Positions 1-32,463 of a DNA stretch of 64,000 bases are shown here, piece after piece. The DNA lies in contig OX578277.1 of NCBI GenBank assembly GCA_951217055.1, forward strand, positions 13,019,834-13,083,833, in the 5' to 3' direction. Source of the DNA: Gerris lacustris (Eukaryota; Arthropoda; Insecta; Hemiptera; Gerridae). Both the position numbers and the translations under genes were made by a program. Below the pieces are notes generated by a model. That model did no database searches. It was not told the origin of the DNA and worked only from the letters and a program-made list of their open reading frames with translations. How positions within the stretch are numbered: position 1 is the first letter of the stretch; every line of letters starts with the position of its first letter.

Positions 1-1353
1 AGGTGTATCAGTGGAGACTACTACTTACAATATATTTTACTAAGTAGTTTGAGCTCGAAATTTGTCAGCCAATTTCTATAAATTTGGATTTATACGTATT
101 AGGATTACTTATGGCATGAAAATTCTTCCTTTAGCACAGCACTTACAGAAATAAACAAGATTCCAGGTAACAATGAAGGGATTAATATTAAGAACCCTCC
201 TCGGCCCAAGCGACGAAACTCAACTTCTTTTTTAACTTTCTCACATAAAAAAGTATTATGATAGCACGATAATTCAATTTTGATGGATTTACACGTTTCA
301 AGTTCCCCTGAGTCCAAAAAAGTAGTTTTTAAAAAATTTCTGTCTGTCGTCTGTGCAGACTCGTAGAGGCTAAACTACCGGGCCGATTTCGATGAAATTT
401 GGCATACATGTTCAGACAAATCATATCCCTAGGCGAAATCGAAAAATTAATTTTTTCCCTGGTAGGCTGTGAAATAGTAACTTTAGAGCCTAAAAAACAT
501 AGCTAAAATCCATTTTTTCATTACGTGGACTTAAAAAATCTTTTCATTACTCCTAGCTGTAAAGAAAAAATCTTTTACGTCCTAGGAACTAAAAGATTTT
601 TATTTTCCGGCGGGAAGTTGTCAAAACTACCGTCAGTAGCGCTGCAGTCTTTGTAGAAATGCATCTAGTACGATTAAAATCCGCTAGATGTCAGTGCGTT
701 TTATTTATCTTTTCTTATAGTGTAACCTCTTTTTAAGGTTTCTTTTTTTTAAGTCTTAAGTATGTACTATAATTTGTTATTATTATATATTGGTTAGTGA
801 TTAATATTTAATGTTTTTTCATTGTCTGCTACCTCGGAAAAAATAGCATATGCTACGCGACTGAGAACTTGGCAATATTTACTGTCTCGCTTCGCTCGAC
901 AGTAAATGTAATTGCCGCGGTAAAGAAAAAACTCACTTCACAGCCTAGTAACATAATATACTATTAGCTCCAAATTTGGGGCGCTACCCGCAAAAACTCT
1001 AAAAAAGAGTGAAAAAAAAATCTCAAAAACGGGTTCGACGATTTTGATTATTTAAATACGAATCTAACGATAAAAGCCGTTTTCCCGGGAAAAATCTAGT
1101 TCCTGAGAGAAAAGCTTTAAACGTGGATGGAGAGAGGCCGGGTTCGATTCCCCACCGAAGAGAAGTTATTTTTATGACAAATTTTGATAAAATGTTCAAC
1201 AATAATTAAATGTACCTAAACGAAACTAATAAATGAAAAACACTGGCCTAAGTATAAATGAGAAAGTTTGTCTGAGTTGTCTCGGACCGATTTTTTACTG
1301 ACACACAATATAGTATTGTGATTAATAGTTATTTTTGTTTTGTTTGTTGGCAG
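1..1353. other. Upstream flank or intron of the pentraxin gene; repeat relics only
   Basis: No supportable coding exon is seen here. The initiating exon of the pentraxin gene must lie here or left of the window, because the first visible exon opens in mid-codon just before a signal-peptide core. At about 335-480 there is a copy of a dispersed repeat marked by CTGTCTGTCGTCTGTGCAGA followed by CGATTTCGATGAAATTTGG. Related copies recur at about 7620, 33400 (reverse) and 57720. Near 1138-1150 a lone B-box-like GGTTCGATTCC suggests a decayed tRNA-derived SINE. Confidence 0.6.
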
Positions 1354-22461
<21,108 letters not shown>

Positions 22462-22599
22462 ATTAAAAATTCCCAATAAGTAAAATGAAAACAAAGGAGG
22501 GGGGGGGGATAAATAGAGTTCTTGCAAACATTGTCATTTAACTTTTAATTATTTTATTTCGGAACAACAAAGAAAAGAAGGAGAGGAAATACTTTTATC

Positions 22600-22605
22600 A
22601 ATAAA
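22600..22605 (+). terminator. Candidate poly(A) signal of the pentraxin gene
   Basis: AATAAA lies about 140 bases after the stop codon, in a short AT-rich 3' region. No T/G-rich downstream element was checked closely. Confidence 0.45.
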
Positions 22606-25600
22606 ATTAGGATATAAAAAACATTAACAATTTACTGTAACAATCTTCTTATAATTTATTATTTCTAGGATTTTAATAACTGTAATTGACATTTTTATGT
22701 CTTGGCTGTGGCACATTAACCTCGAAAAGCATTACGTTACACAAGTGGGGAAGATATAGGATTAAGGTGTTAGGAAGGTATAGGAGGTGTTCAATCGAGT
22801 CTGTCCGCTCTTGGTAGGGATAGTGTCTCCCACTACTGTGCTTGGTACCGCTGTCGCTAGGGCGTCCCCTCCCCAAGTGATCTTAAAACGCTGTACTCTG
22901 TACTAGGAGAATAGAAAAAGGTAGGAGCTAACTGCACTCGTTTACATTGCCGCTTAGAGGTCGGCTGACTTATGATTACGAATGATTGGTTCGTTCAAGG
23001 ACACCCTCTCCTCCATCCCTATCACACTCCGTCCCAAGATCTGTAGAATATACTCTATATAGATATAGAATATAGACTCCGTCCATCATTTATTGGTAAT
23101 GTTGAACAGGCAAATCAGTGACTGGTGTCATAGTTGATCATGCCACTAGATATTTATCACTTAGCTTATCACCTTCAATAGTTAAGATGTAAAAGCTCAT
23201 AAGTAGTTTATTAGATATCTCATTATATTTAACAAATAGCTTATCACACTCAAAAGTCAAGATGCAAGAACTCTTAAGCAGTTTTTTTAGATGTCAAATG
23301 GTATCCATAAAAATTATCACCCTCATAATTTAAGATACAAGAAACTCTTATACAATTAGGTATATGTCACATGATATGTATCACTTAGCTTCAAGAGTTA
23401 ACACGTTCACGTCAGACCACATTTTGAAAACGTGCTTTCATAGTTAAACTTTTCACATTTTCTAATACCCCGGCCCACAGTGCAGATTCTATTTAACCTT
23501 TAAGCCCTGGAGGGCATTTGTACAGTTCTATACAAACATTTCGCTCTCTCCTAACTTATTTTGATACTGTTTCACTGTGTTGCGCCATGAAATTGTTTGT
23601 CCGTTGTGAACGTGTTCAGATACACAAACCCTTATATAGACAGATGATCGTCATATAGATTATATTTAAACATAATCCATAATTATGTTATTTCTACTAA
23701 GATTTTAGGTGACATTTGTATTTAGTTAAAAAGCCGCAATAGCTAATGTATTTATTTACACTTATTGATAACTAACTGATAAATTCAGCTCTTTAAATTT
23801 TATTCATCATTAGTGAGTTTTCTTATAATTTCAGTAGAAACAATGGATTTTGGATTATGTTTATCATTTAGCTTATCAAGTCCTTAATCACTAATTTATA
23901 AGCGAGAAATAATTGGAAACGAATTAAAAGAAAAATTATAAATTTGAAAGATTGTTTTTCTACCAACATTCCTTTTGTATATTTATCATTGAACATTTAG
24001 TGTGCCAAAATAAAAATCCAATAAACCTCTCGTTGAACTCATGCATGCCCACCCCAGACATATAATTGCATAAGTTCTTTACCAGGCCTAAGTCTTCGAC
24101 TGGGTTTTTAGCAGTGGATTATTATTTATAGCTAAAACATTGTATAACCCTTCCAATTCTACTGTACCAATTTAAATAAAATTTTAACCAAGTATTTGTT
24201 ATTTGGTTAGGAATGTCATAGGCTATATATCATCACATAAATATATATTTACAGCAGTAACTTTGTAAAAAAAAAAAGAATAAATAAAATATTACAGAAT
24301 ATAAATTATTATAATTCTGGAGTGTAAGGTTCGTTTTGAGGAGGGTCTTAAAAAACAACAGACAAAGGAACATATTCTCTCAAATGTATAAATTATAAAG
24401 TATTTAAACATTAAAATACATTTGGCTAGATTAGGGGTCGGCAACCCTCAGTGTACTTATAATGGGCCTGCCGATATCTGATATGACCAAAATTGTCCAT
24501 TGTAGTTTTATCGAAAACTACCTCCCTGAGGTAAACCTATAATAAAAGTTTTTTGAAGTGTCAAACTTTTTTTTTTCTCTTCAACCACCGGCATGTGCGC
24601 CCTCGGCGATTTCTGATCTGGTAATGCGTGATTGAAGGCAATCAGGTTGCCAACCCAAGGCTGGCTTCTCAAACCTATCTTAGCCAGATTACCTAAATTA
24701 CCACTAATGTTCAAAGATATTTATTAATTATTATTAAAAATATAATATTATGTACTATAATTTTATATTTAATTTTTTGGTATTGTTTCTATTAATAAAA
24801 CCATAAAGATAAATACTGTAAAGTTACCTAGAGAAGAATTAAAAAAAATTGTTATATATAAATTGAAAAAAAAATTAATAAAATAAAAAAATAGTTTATT
24901 TGTTATTATATATTTTTTATTTTGACAGGTATTAATTTTCATCCTTTACAGACTGGATATTCATTTGTAAAATTTTTAGTTTTTGGACCTGGATTAAAAT
25001 AAATTATTATTATTAATTTAAATAAAGCATAATTTGAGGCCTCTAGTTCCAAAAACCAAAAATTTGATATTTATTTACTCCTTTTAAGTTTTCAGAAAAG
25101 GTATCTACTGTTTTCATCCGAAGCCTGTCATTTCATATTATAAAGTTATATAAGTCTTTTACAGGCTATTCCGTTACTTATTATTTAAGTAAACATAATG
25201 TATAATGTAGAAGAAAATGACAACTAAAAAAAAAACTACCAACATAAAAACTAAAGTTGCCATTTAAAATGACTTGATTTATGATATTAAAATGTAATTA
25301 TTATTAATTTATGTTTAAATATAATTATTATTATTTTTGTACTAGCCTTATTTTTTTTTTTAATAAATTATTAAATTTCATTTTTTTAAAAAAATATATA
25401 TACCATAATTTAATAGAATTAAATACAAATTATGTAATATTTACTTCTTTTTTTTAAAAATTAAAAATGTATAAATAAATAATGTATTTTCTATGCCATA
25501 AGATATTTAGCATATTATATTATAAAATTAAATAAATTAAAATATCTATATTGGTATGTTATTTTTCCAATTTTCCCTATTTAATTGATGCGCCTGATAC

Positions 25601-25844
25601 ATAAATATAAAAGAAGAGAGAAAAAAAAAAAATCTTAGGTTACTAAAAATTGTTGATAAGTCAGCGTAGGAAATAAGACAGAGGTTCAAATCTGACATAT
25701 TTAAGAAAAGAGACAGTGTAGAATTTGAGACAGTTTCTTAAATTTGATTTACTCAGTAAGAAGTGATTAAGTGTGAAAGAATAAAAGAATCAGTGTAGGA
25801 GTTAAACTCTTAGTGTGTCTTTTTCTCTTTCCCACTTTATCTGA
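22606..25844. other. Convergent intergenic region or 3' part of the AIP3-type gene; no exon seen
   Basis: The stretch lies between the end of the pentraxin gene and the leftmost recognised - strand exon. It is AT-rich with a piggyBac-like MITE at 23402 and poly(A)/poly(T) runs. I looked for further - strand exons of the AIP3-type gene and found none that I could support. A 68-codon reverse open stretch at 24508-24714 has no family features. Confidence 0.5.
23402..23614. mobile_element. piggyBac-like MITE
   Basis: The left end follows TTAA (23398-23401) and reads CACGTTCACGTC; the right end is GTTGTGAACGTG followed by TTCA. The interior (ACCCCGGCCCACAGTGCAGA or its variant, CTCTCTCCTA) is shared with the TTAA-flanked element at 50779-51039. 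The right TTAA has decayed. Confidence 0.6.
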
Positions 25845-26561
25845 GGAGGTTAGTATCAAAGAAGGACGGAAGAGCACATTTCAAAATTTTACAGGAGAGC
25901 CGAAAAACTGTAGCTCAAATTCTACAGGTGCTAGAGCAATGATTTTTTTTTATTTTTTTTTTTATTCTTAATAGATTCAAAACTAGTTAGAAGTACTGAA
26001 AACGTGAATTTCTTTGATATTTTAGCTGCTAAATGGAGTTAAAAAGTGAAGTTGTCTGCTTTTGAAACAAAAAAAGGTTTTGTCCGTTTTTGAAGCAAAA
26101 TGACGTTGAAAATAATGGTTAGAATAATAATATTGGAGAAATATTTTTTTTTTTTTTCACATTTTTAGAGTTCTTAGGGGGTAGTGCCCCCAAATTTAGA
26201 GCTAAAATTGATTTCTCGATTTCCCCTCGGGGTATAATTTTTCTAAACATGTATGACAAAATGGTAGGAGTAGGTATTCAGATGCTAAATCCCTCAGTGC
26301 ATCATAGGAACGAGTTAGTAAAATGCAGCCTCCTGATTGGCTGTTTCGGTTATGTCCACTTTTTAAGCAAAACGTGTGTTGACTTGTCCGTATTTGAAAC
26401 TAAACTACAAATATTATTGCATTTTTACCCCTCCCTTTTCTGGTCGATTTTGATGCAAATGGATAGCAGAATCTGATGCAGCAGCCAAAAATCTATAAGA
26501 AACAATCGATAACTGAAATTTGGAAAAAATGTCGAATGTCCATCTTTGATACTACGCTCCT
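25845..26561. mobile_element. Non-autonomous element, copy 1 of a 0.7-kb family
   Basis: The ends AGGAGGTTAGTATCAAAGAA and CTTTGATACTACGCTCCT are inverted repeats. The interior (CAAAACTAGTTAGAAGTACT, TTTAGCTGCTAAATGGAGTT, GGGGGTAGTGCCCCCAAATT) is nearly the same as 46658-47359. No recognisable protein is encoded. Confidence 0.75.
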
Positions 26562-26925
26562 CATCTCTTCTTACTGAGTAAGAAAAGATAATCATCTGTC
26601 TCAACTCATACACTGACTCTTTCTCTTTCACACTTCATATCTTCTTACTGAGTAAGAAAATATAAATCATCTGTCTCAACTCCTACACCGACTCTTTCTC
26701 TTTCACACTTCATATCTCCGAATAAGAAGAGATAATCATCTGTCTCAACTCCTACACTGACTCTTTCTCTTTCACACTTCATACTGAGTAAGAAGAGGTA
26801 ATCATCCATCTCAACTCCTACACTGACTTTTTCGGTTTCACACTTCATACTGAGTAAGAAGAGGTAATCATCCATCTCAAATCCTACACTGACTCTTTCT
26901 CTTTCACACTTCATATCATCTAAAG
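26562..26925. repeat. Tandem array, about 70-80 bp unit, five copies
   Basis: The unit contains ACTGAGTAAGAAGAGATAAT or a variant, then CATCTGTCTCAACTCCTACA and CTGACTCTTTCTCTTTCACA. It abuts the right end of the element at 25845. Related sequence in reverse (GTGTAGGAGT, ACTCAGTAAG) lies left of that element at 25700-25835, so the element may have landed within an older array. The reverse 89-codon open stretch here is just the repeat translated. Confidence 0.8.
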
Positions 26926-27038
26926 ATCATCTGTCTAAACATCTTTGTAGACCCTATAAATCCTTTAAAATTCGAAGAGTATAATAAGAGTAAAAAAAAA
27001 AATTAAATAAACATTGTAAGCAATTAAGTAAAAAGTAC

Positions 27039-27195
27039 CTTTGTTTTGTGTATGTGCTGATGCTGGTAGTCAGAATCAAATTCAGGTTCAGAGAAGTACG
27101 ACTGATCTTGATCCCAGGTTGCTCCTGGACCAGCTACATCACTAGATTCAAACAGTCTTAGCACCGATCTGTCTCGGATATCCCTCAAGTGAGAC
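27039..27195 (-). CDS. AIP3-type gene, downstream visible exon
   Basis: On the - strand the acceptor TTTTGTCTCAG precedes 27195 and the donor GTACTT follows 27039. The exon is 157 nt, starting with the last base of an Arg codon and ending in phase 0. It encodes SHLRDIRDRSVLRLFESSDV and QDQSYFSEPEFDSDYQHQH, ending HKTK. DIRDRSVLRLF is the conserved end of the AIP3-type core. Confidence 0.85.
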
Positions 27196-30100
27196 CTGAG
27201 ACAAAAGTAAAAAATAAATTAATTCAAGAATAAGAATTCAGATAATTCTGTAGTAAAGGTTCTAATGAATCTAGATCTTCTGGAGGAGACTGAGTTACTG
27301 ATTTCGTGAATCAGTCCATATCGAATCTACAACAAGGATCATTCTCAAAGTAGTTAATGATGAGAGTCATTTGCAACTTAAACTGACAATAACTCATATC
27401 AAGAGCAACTCTGAACCGATTCTCTTAAAAGAAAGAATTTTTGGAACGACTCCTCTAACCCTTAAATGCTAATGGTTATTGGATGGCTGGTATTACTAAA
27501 CCTTCGTCAATTTGACTAACATATGCAGAAAATACATTTTTTGGGTTGAAACTACACTTTTATAAAGAGAAAACTATTAAATTCAATAATAAATCTTTTA
27601 GTGAGATATACAAACATTTGATGACAAATAACTTAGGAGGAACCATCAGAAGAATCTGAAATTGAGTGAACATTAATGCACCAGGTCTCATGCCACAGGC
27701 CAAAAGCCGTAGGCCTTTTGCTAAGTGCTCCAGGCCCCAGATTATCGGCCACTGGTCTCTGGCCCAAGGCCAATTACCCTAGGCCCATTGCCCCTTACCC
27801 CTGGGCCTATTGCCCCTTACCCTAGGCCCATTTTCCCAGGCTATAGGCTCATTGGAATACCAATTAATTCCCTACGTTTATTACTAAACGTTAGTCGAAT
27901 CGACGAAGTAGCTTTGACAGGAATTTGCCAGAAAACGAGTATATGCTCAAAAGGACTACTACCGCTACACTAGCAGGTGTGTTACTAACCAGTGCAAGCA
28001 CTGCAGAAGGATGGGGCACCCATCACTATCGCATACGAGCGTAAAAGGTTAAGGTTCAAACTGTGCTCGTCGATTCGACTACCATTAGCATTCCAGGGTT
28101 AAAAAGAATCTTAGTTCACTAGGATAAAGGGGTATAAGTCATGATTCTACTAATTTTCAATTTTCATTTTCGTACTAGCTCAAAGGACTAGTGGTATGTT
28201 TATGTTAGTTTGTAGTTGAGTGGGACAAATGTAGAAAGTAATACTAAGAGCATAGGGTATCTGGACATGTGCGTGTTTTTTGTTTGTGTTAAGTGTTAGA
28301 GAAATAGTCAAGGCATCAGCTCCAGGGCGCAGGTGTCTCAGGCAGGAGCATATAAAGGGGGGGGGGGGGGTGCTAGCTAAGGGGGCTTTTACTTGTAAAA
28401 AAAAAAAATAAATAAGAGTAAAAAAATGCAATTGTTTTGCAAATTGTTAGAATGAGAGCTTATAAAAATTAATAGAGATGTTTTGTTGCTTGAAAATGTG
28501 TTTTTAGCCAGATATGCTACTGATAATAATAATTTATACATTTCTGATCTGCGTCACACAAACAGCCTATTATTGGCCGGTCAGCTACCGCTGAACCTTC
28601 GTTCAGCTACTGCTAAACAAACTTTTTCGGGTTTAAGAAGAATCAAAAGTTATTTGAGAAATACTATGTCGGAGAACCGGTTGAATGGGCTCTTTTGTCA
28701 ATTCACAGAGACATAAACATGGATGATAACGCAGTGTTAGAGAAGTTTGCAAGTATTCAAAGAAAACGACTTTATTCTCTAATAGTTTTGTTCATATTGC
28801 TAAATCCTAATTAAAGGCTGTTTTTTAATAATTATAAAACTCTATATTTTTAATACTTACTGGACAACAACATAGTAACTTACCATATTTTACAATTCTG
28901 TTCATATTGCCTATAGTATAGTCTAAATGAAACTATGTTTATTATTTCTTTTTTTTTAAATTAAACGTGAAATTTGTAAACACAATTTGGTGTTTTTTAA
29001 ACGTCCTTTTACTTTGAGAAAATTAGTTCTTTTTGATATCCTACATAATTCTTGATGTTTAATTAAAATACCTAGAAACCAACCAAGTTCCCTTCAAATT
29101 TTGAAAACTTTTAGTTCAAACTTTGAACCAACAGTTTCTAAAAAACTGTTGTTGAAATAATAACAACATAAATATAAACTCACATTTTTATGTTATAGGT
29201 AGTATTCATACAACGGAAAGATTAAATTTTACTTTAAATCAAATTATAATAATCATTAACTACGGGAGACATACAGAGAAAAATAGACCCCAGCACCGGG
29301 ACTTGAACCACGGGCCTCCTATATATCCGTTACAGGTGCTCTTACCAATTGATTGTACTACAGTCTTCGCACAACTAGAATCGACGCGTTGACAGCGCGG
29401 GAAATTGAGTGACACACAGATTGGCCAACCTCTCTGGGGGAAAAAATAAAGCCACTACGAAGCCTTCTTATACTGTTATCCAGAGGGCCTCTCCCCTCCA
29501 CTAGAGACATTTATCTTTGCCTAGTTGGCCCGACCTTTTGTCCGGGAAAATCTCAAGCTCTCATTGGCTCGTCCCCCCTTTTGCTAGTTTTTCCCGCGCT
29601 GTCAACGCGTCGACTCTAGTTGTGCGAAGACTGTAGGTACAGGTACTAATTGAGTACTTTATAATTACAAGCGTTAATTCTCGGTCTAGTTCTATTGCCA
29701 TGAATATTTGCTTGCTAGACTTGTAGAAAATATTGAAAACTTGGATTCGGGGCTATGTATCGGTAACGACAGAGAAAAATCCAGTATAGCTCAGTTGGTA
29801 AGAGCGCCTGTAACGGATTATATAGGAGGCCCATGGTTCAAAGTCCTGGGGTCTCTTTTTCTCTGTATGTCTCCCGTGGTTAATGATAATTATAATTTGA
29901 ATTAACATAAATATAAAGCAAATGCATAAAAGCAAGGTGAAGGATTATTTTGGTGAACATTATATAGACACACCACAGATTATCAGCACTTTGATTTAGA
30001 ATAATTAACTCTAATTGTTCCATTAAGTTACTAATCACTTAAGTACAGTTACAAATGTAGTAGTAATGTAGAAGGCATTTTGTCTAGCTCTTATTCCATA

Positions 30101-32463
30101 CCCCCCAAACCCTCCGGTAGTTCCTCAGCCCCCTCCGAAACTGTTTTCTATGTACGCCCCTGGTCCCAAGATTTTATTCTTTACTTTAGGTAAGAAGTCT
30201 AAAGCTTAGTCCACACCCAGACTCAATGTTGTGGGGCTGCCTTGAAGGTTGTGCATTATTGTTTCAGAGAATCCCGTTTCACACCTGGCTCAGCCGAGAT
30301 TCAGCCAAGAGCAACATTGAGGGTCGTGGACTAAGCTTTAAGTCTAAACAGACTCTTACACCTTTGTATCTCACATATAACAGATTTTTCATTATAATAT
30401 ATATAGCAAAGTAGTACTATACAAACTCTGTATTACTATATTGCTTATTGTCAGCAATATTTGTATGATATATGTTTTGTTTTGTGAATATTTACACTGC
30501 TCAATTTAATTAACACATACCCCTTTCAAATGAATAAACACTTGATGTTACTAAGGGACCAGTTAGTTCATGTTCTCTTTCAGGTTGAATCTAGATTTTG
30601 TCTCAGAAGTTCAGATGGTCGGACCTTGGGAGCGATAAGCTTAATGCAATTTGGTACTTTGGAGGCTCGGTAAAGGTTTGATGTTGACTTTCCTACAAAG
30701 ATTGACCATTGTAACTGGAGGAGCCCTGACCAGACAAAAGTACTCTGTTATCCTAGCACAATATGTGATTGTCTAAATTGTCAGTGTCAATTTAGTCCCT
30801 ATCCCTATGCACAATAATGCGAGACCTCACAGGCCCAAATTGTAAACGAATAAGAAATTATAACAAATATCTTCCTTGCTTAACCATTAGGCACATATGC
30901 CGAATGCACCCCCCTTTTTTCAACTCCAGCATTCCCCTGCTAGCCCCAACCCACCCACAGTGTGACCATGAAGGTACTATCTGTCAATTATTAAGCTCAA
31001 AAAGTTCAGCCAATGAATTTTTAACTCTTGGTTTGACAAAGTTTTTGTGCCCCTAGTAAAAAACAATCGGGTACAGGGTACCTTGGAACTTTTCCTCACT
31101 TCAGAGGCCACTAAAAGGCCTTTCCTGCTGCTTCGCAGCAGGAGGAAGCAGCATTGGACGTGGTCAGTACTTGGATGGGTGACCGTTCTGAACTAACTGA
31201 TTTATTATCATTCTTAAAAAAAAAACCTCTTATTTTTAATACCTATATTTTATTTAACTATTTGAAGTTTGGCGGTATTTTGATAGATGTAAACAAACTT
31301 TTTCGTCATAAAAATTATCGCCTAATAAATAATTATATTTGCTTTTAACTTGTAAACTAATTAATGGAATTTCAACGGGTTTTTTTTATATTTGTTCTGG
31401 TTCCAACGATATGCTATATGGCAAAAACCTATTTATACGTTCGGTATTATTAACCATCAAAGTTTAAAAATTCAAAAATTGATAACTTCAAAATGGCAGC
31501 CAATATCAAAATGAAATTTGGTGGGCTTGTTTGTCATACAGAGAGGTACATTCGTGCCAAATGTTTTTTTAAAAATTTTGCTGACTCAGCAAACTGGGTT
31601 CAAGATGGCGGAAAAAGTTGATTTTCCGGGCGGTACCACTACAGGTAAGGACTGATTTTTCTGCCAAGTTTCAACTCTCTAGGTTAAATACCTTGGGCGC
31701 TACGATGATAACACACATACATACAGACGTCATGCTGGACGTCTGTATGTACGTCTTAAAAGCAGGAGGTCTTAAAAACACCCAAAACGGATAATTCTGT
31801 TGAAATCTCGAAAAAAAAATGTTTGGTGAAAACAATACTTTTCCTACTATAGGTAGTGAGGAAAAGTAAAAAGTCACTTTAAACCATAAAAATGTTCTAT
31901 ATCTCGCAAGTCGAGATCTCAATCCTATAAAATGTCATCTGAAAGAACTATGCATCTTGTACCATACAGGAAGAATGGGATAACGTGGACCAACACATGA
32001 TAGTTGATTTAATTCTCAGTTCCCATGCCGAATGCAAGCTGTAATACAAGTTAGAGGAAGGAACACTAAGTTTTAAGCGTTTTTTAAAAATATTTTTATT
32101 TGGTATGATCTTCATTTTATTTCTTTTTACCAAATGTAATTTTTAATTAATAAGAGATAAAGAAAAATTCTCAGAATATGAAAATTATTCACTTTGAGAA
32201 ACGTATACGTTAATTGTGTTGAGCAGTGTATGTGTGTGTAAATAGACAACTAAAAATAGCTTACCGAATATCCTCGAGTTCGTAGAACATATCCTTAGAC
32301 GAGTCATGTATATATATTTTAACATGAGCCGAGTCCATATACTCCATAGTCAATTGCTTCGGGAACGATCGTACGAAAAGAGCTTTAACAGTGTCGATTG
32401 CAGTAATTTCGTTCGGAAGTAGAGCTCGCTTTGTCTCACCTCTATATTGAAGAAATACCAAGC
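27039..32463 (-). CDS. AIP3/Bud6-domain protein, p140Cap (SRCIN1) / SKT group, two internal exons
   Basis: Exons 32265-32463 and 27039-27195 on the - strand are joined by a GT-AG intron of about 5.07 kb that completes an Arg codon. Together they encode about 118 residues: GETKRALLPNEITAIDTVKA, LFVRSFPKQLTMEYM, HVKIYIHDSSKDMFYELEDI, then a junction into DIRDRSVLRLFE and a Ser/Glu/His-rich tail (SYFSEPEFDSDYQHQHIHK). This is the conserved core of the AIP3-type domain found in vertebrate p140Cap and SKT/KIAA1217 and in insect orthologues. The family comprises cytoplasmic scaffolds linked to actin, Src signalling and synapses. N-terminal exons (above 32463) and C-terminal coiled-coil exons (below 27039) are not visible in the window. 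The gene converges on the pentraxin gene. Confidence 0.85.
27684..27850 (+). repeat. Degenerate GC-rich tandem repeat
   Basis: Variants of GGCCCATTGCCCCTTACCCT and CAGGCC/GGCCA motifs recur at irregular spacing. The composition differs sharply from the AT-rich surroundings. Confidence 0.5.
28483..28814 (+). pseudogene. hAT transposase C-terminal dimerisation domain, relic
   Basis: One frame reads SATAKQTFSGLRRIKSYLRN then TMSENRLNG. A one-base frame change near 28690 moves the rest to another frame, ALLSIHRDINMDDNAVLEKF then ASIQRKRL, ending at TAA 28812-28814. The order ATAxxxFSxLxRIKxYLRxTM...RLNGLALLSIHRDI is the hallmark of the hAT C-terminal dimerisation region in ZMYM1- and P52rIPK-like transposases. 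Only the C-terminus remains, with a frameshift. It lies in the AIP3-type intron. Confidence 0.75.
29195..29352 (-). repeat. tRNA-derived SINE, copy 1 (reverse)
   Basis: On the - strand it reads AATTGGTAAGAG (A-box region), GGAGGCCCGTGG and GGTTCAAGTCC (B box), then TTTTTCTCTGTATGTCTCCC and TAATTTGATTTAAA. It matches the copies at 29650-29905 and 41833-42076. A TA-flanked MITE abuts its 5' side. Confidence 0.75.
29361..29633. mobile_element. TA-flanked MITE, 273 bp, 45-bp inverted ends
   Basis: CAGTCTTCGCACAACTAGAA at the left and its reverse complement (one mismatch) at the right continue through CGACGCGTTGACAGCGCGGG. TA stands at 29359-29360 and 29634-29635. The interior (AGATTGGCCAACCT, CTCTCATTGGCTCG) resembles the 12094 and 17461 MITEs, so it is a cousin with different termini. 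End similarity is very high, so it looks recent. Confidence 0.85.
29650..29905 (+). repeat. tRNA-derived SINE, copy 2 (forward)
   Basis: The head is ATTACAAGCGTTAATTCTCG. The tRNA part is TAGCTCAGTTGGTAAGAGCG with a B box that has gained a base (GGTTCAAAGTCC). The tail is TCTCTGTATGTCTCCCGTGG. It lies head-to-head with copy 1 across the MITE at 29361. Confidence 0.78.
30200..30340. repeat. Foldback MITE with 28-bp inverted ends
   Basis: AAAGCTTAGTCCACACCCAG and CGTGGACTAAGCTTT pair in reverse with minor differences, together with CTCAATGTTG and CAACATTGAG. The interior is about 80 bases, noncoding. Confidence 0.7.
31146..31185 (+). pseudogene. 5S rRNA-derived fragment (box C region)
   Basis: AAGCAGCATTGGACGTGGTC followed by AGTACTTGGATGGGTGACCG matches the conserved 3' half of eukaryotic 5S rRNA, including the internal promoter box C. 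The 5' half of 5S is absent. A small hairpin (CCTGCTGC...GCAGCAGG) precedes it. This is probably part of a 5S-derived SINE or retropseudogene, not a functional gene. Confidence 0.72.
31375..31880. repeat. Dispersed repeat with ACAGACGTC hairpin
   Basis: It contains AAAATGGCAGCCAATATCAA, AAGATGGCGGAAAAAGTTGA, CAAGTTTCAACTCTCTAGGT and the inverted pair CATACAGACGTC / GACGTCTGTATG. This is a common pattern of insect interspersed repeats. No protein is recognised. It lies in the AIP3-type intron. Confidence 0.4.
32265..32463 (-). CDS. AIP3-type gene, upstream visible exon
   Basis: On the - strand the acceptor CTGGTTGCAG precedes 32463 and the donor GTAAGC follows 32265. The exon is 199 nt, carrying two bases of a split codon at each end. 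It encodes LVFLQYRGETKRALLPNEIT and on to MFYELEDI. The ATG at 32500-32498 that would extend it lies across the acceptor in intron sequence, so it is not the start. Confidence 0.88.

Noticed and set aside
1340..1353. TTG at 1340 as start of the pentraxin gene's first visible exon
   Set aside because: It lies in the polypyrimidine tract and acceptor of a strong 3' splice site, so the bases are intron.
26645..26914. Reverse open frame of 89 codons with a repeated CERERVSVG motif
   Set aside because: It is the tandem array translated. The periodicity follows the DNA repeat and no start context or homology is visible.
29770..29850. tRNA gene from A-box and B-box matches (also 33800-33922, 41955-42020 and 63780-63850)
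   Set aside because: The acceptor stems do not pair, box spacing is off or the B box has an insertion, and the same flanks recur in several copies. They are tRNA-derived SINEs.
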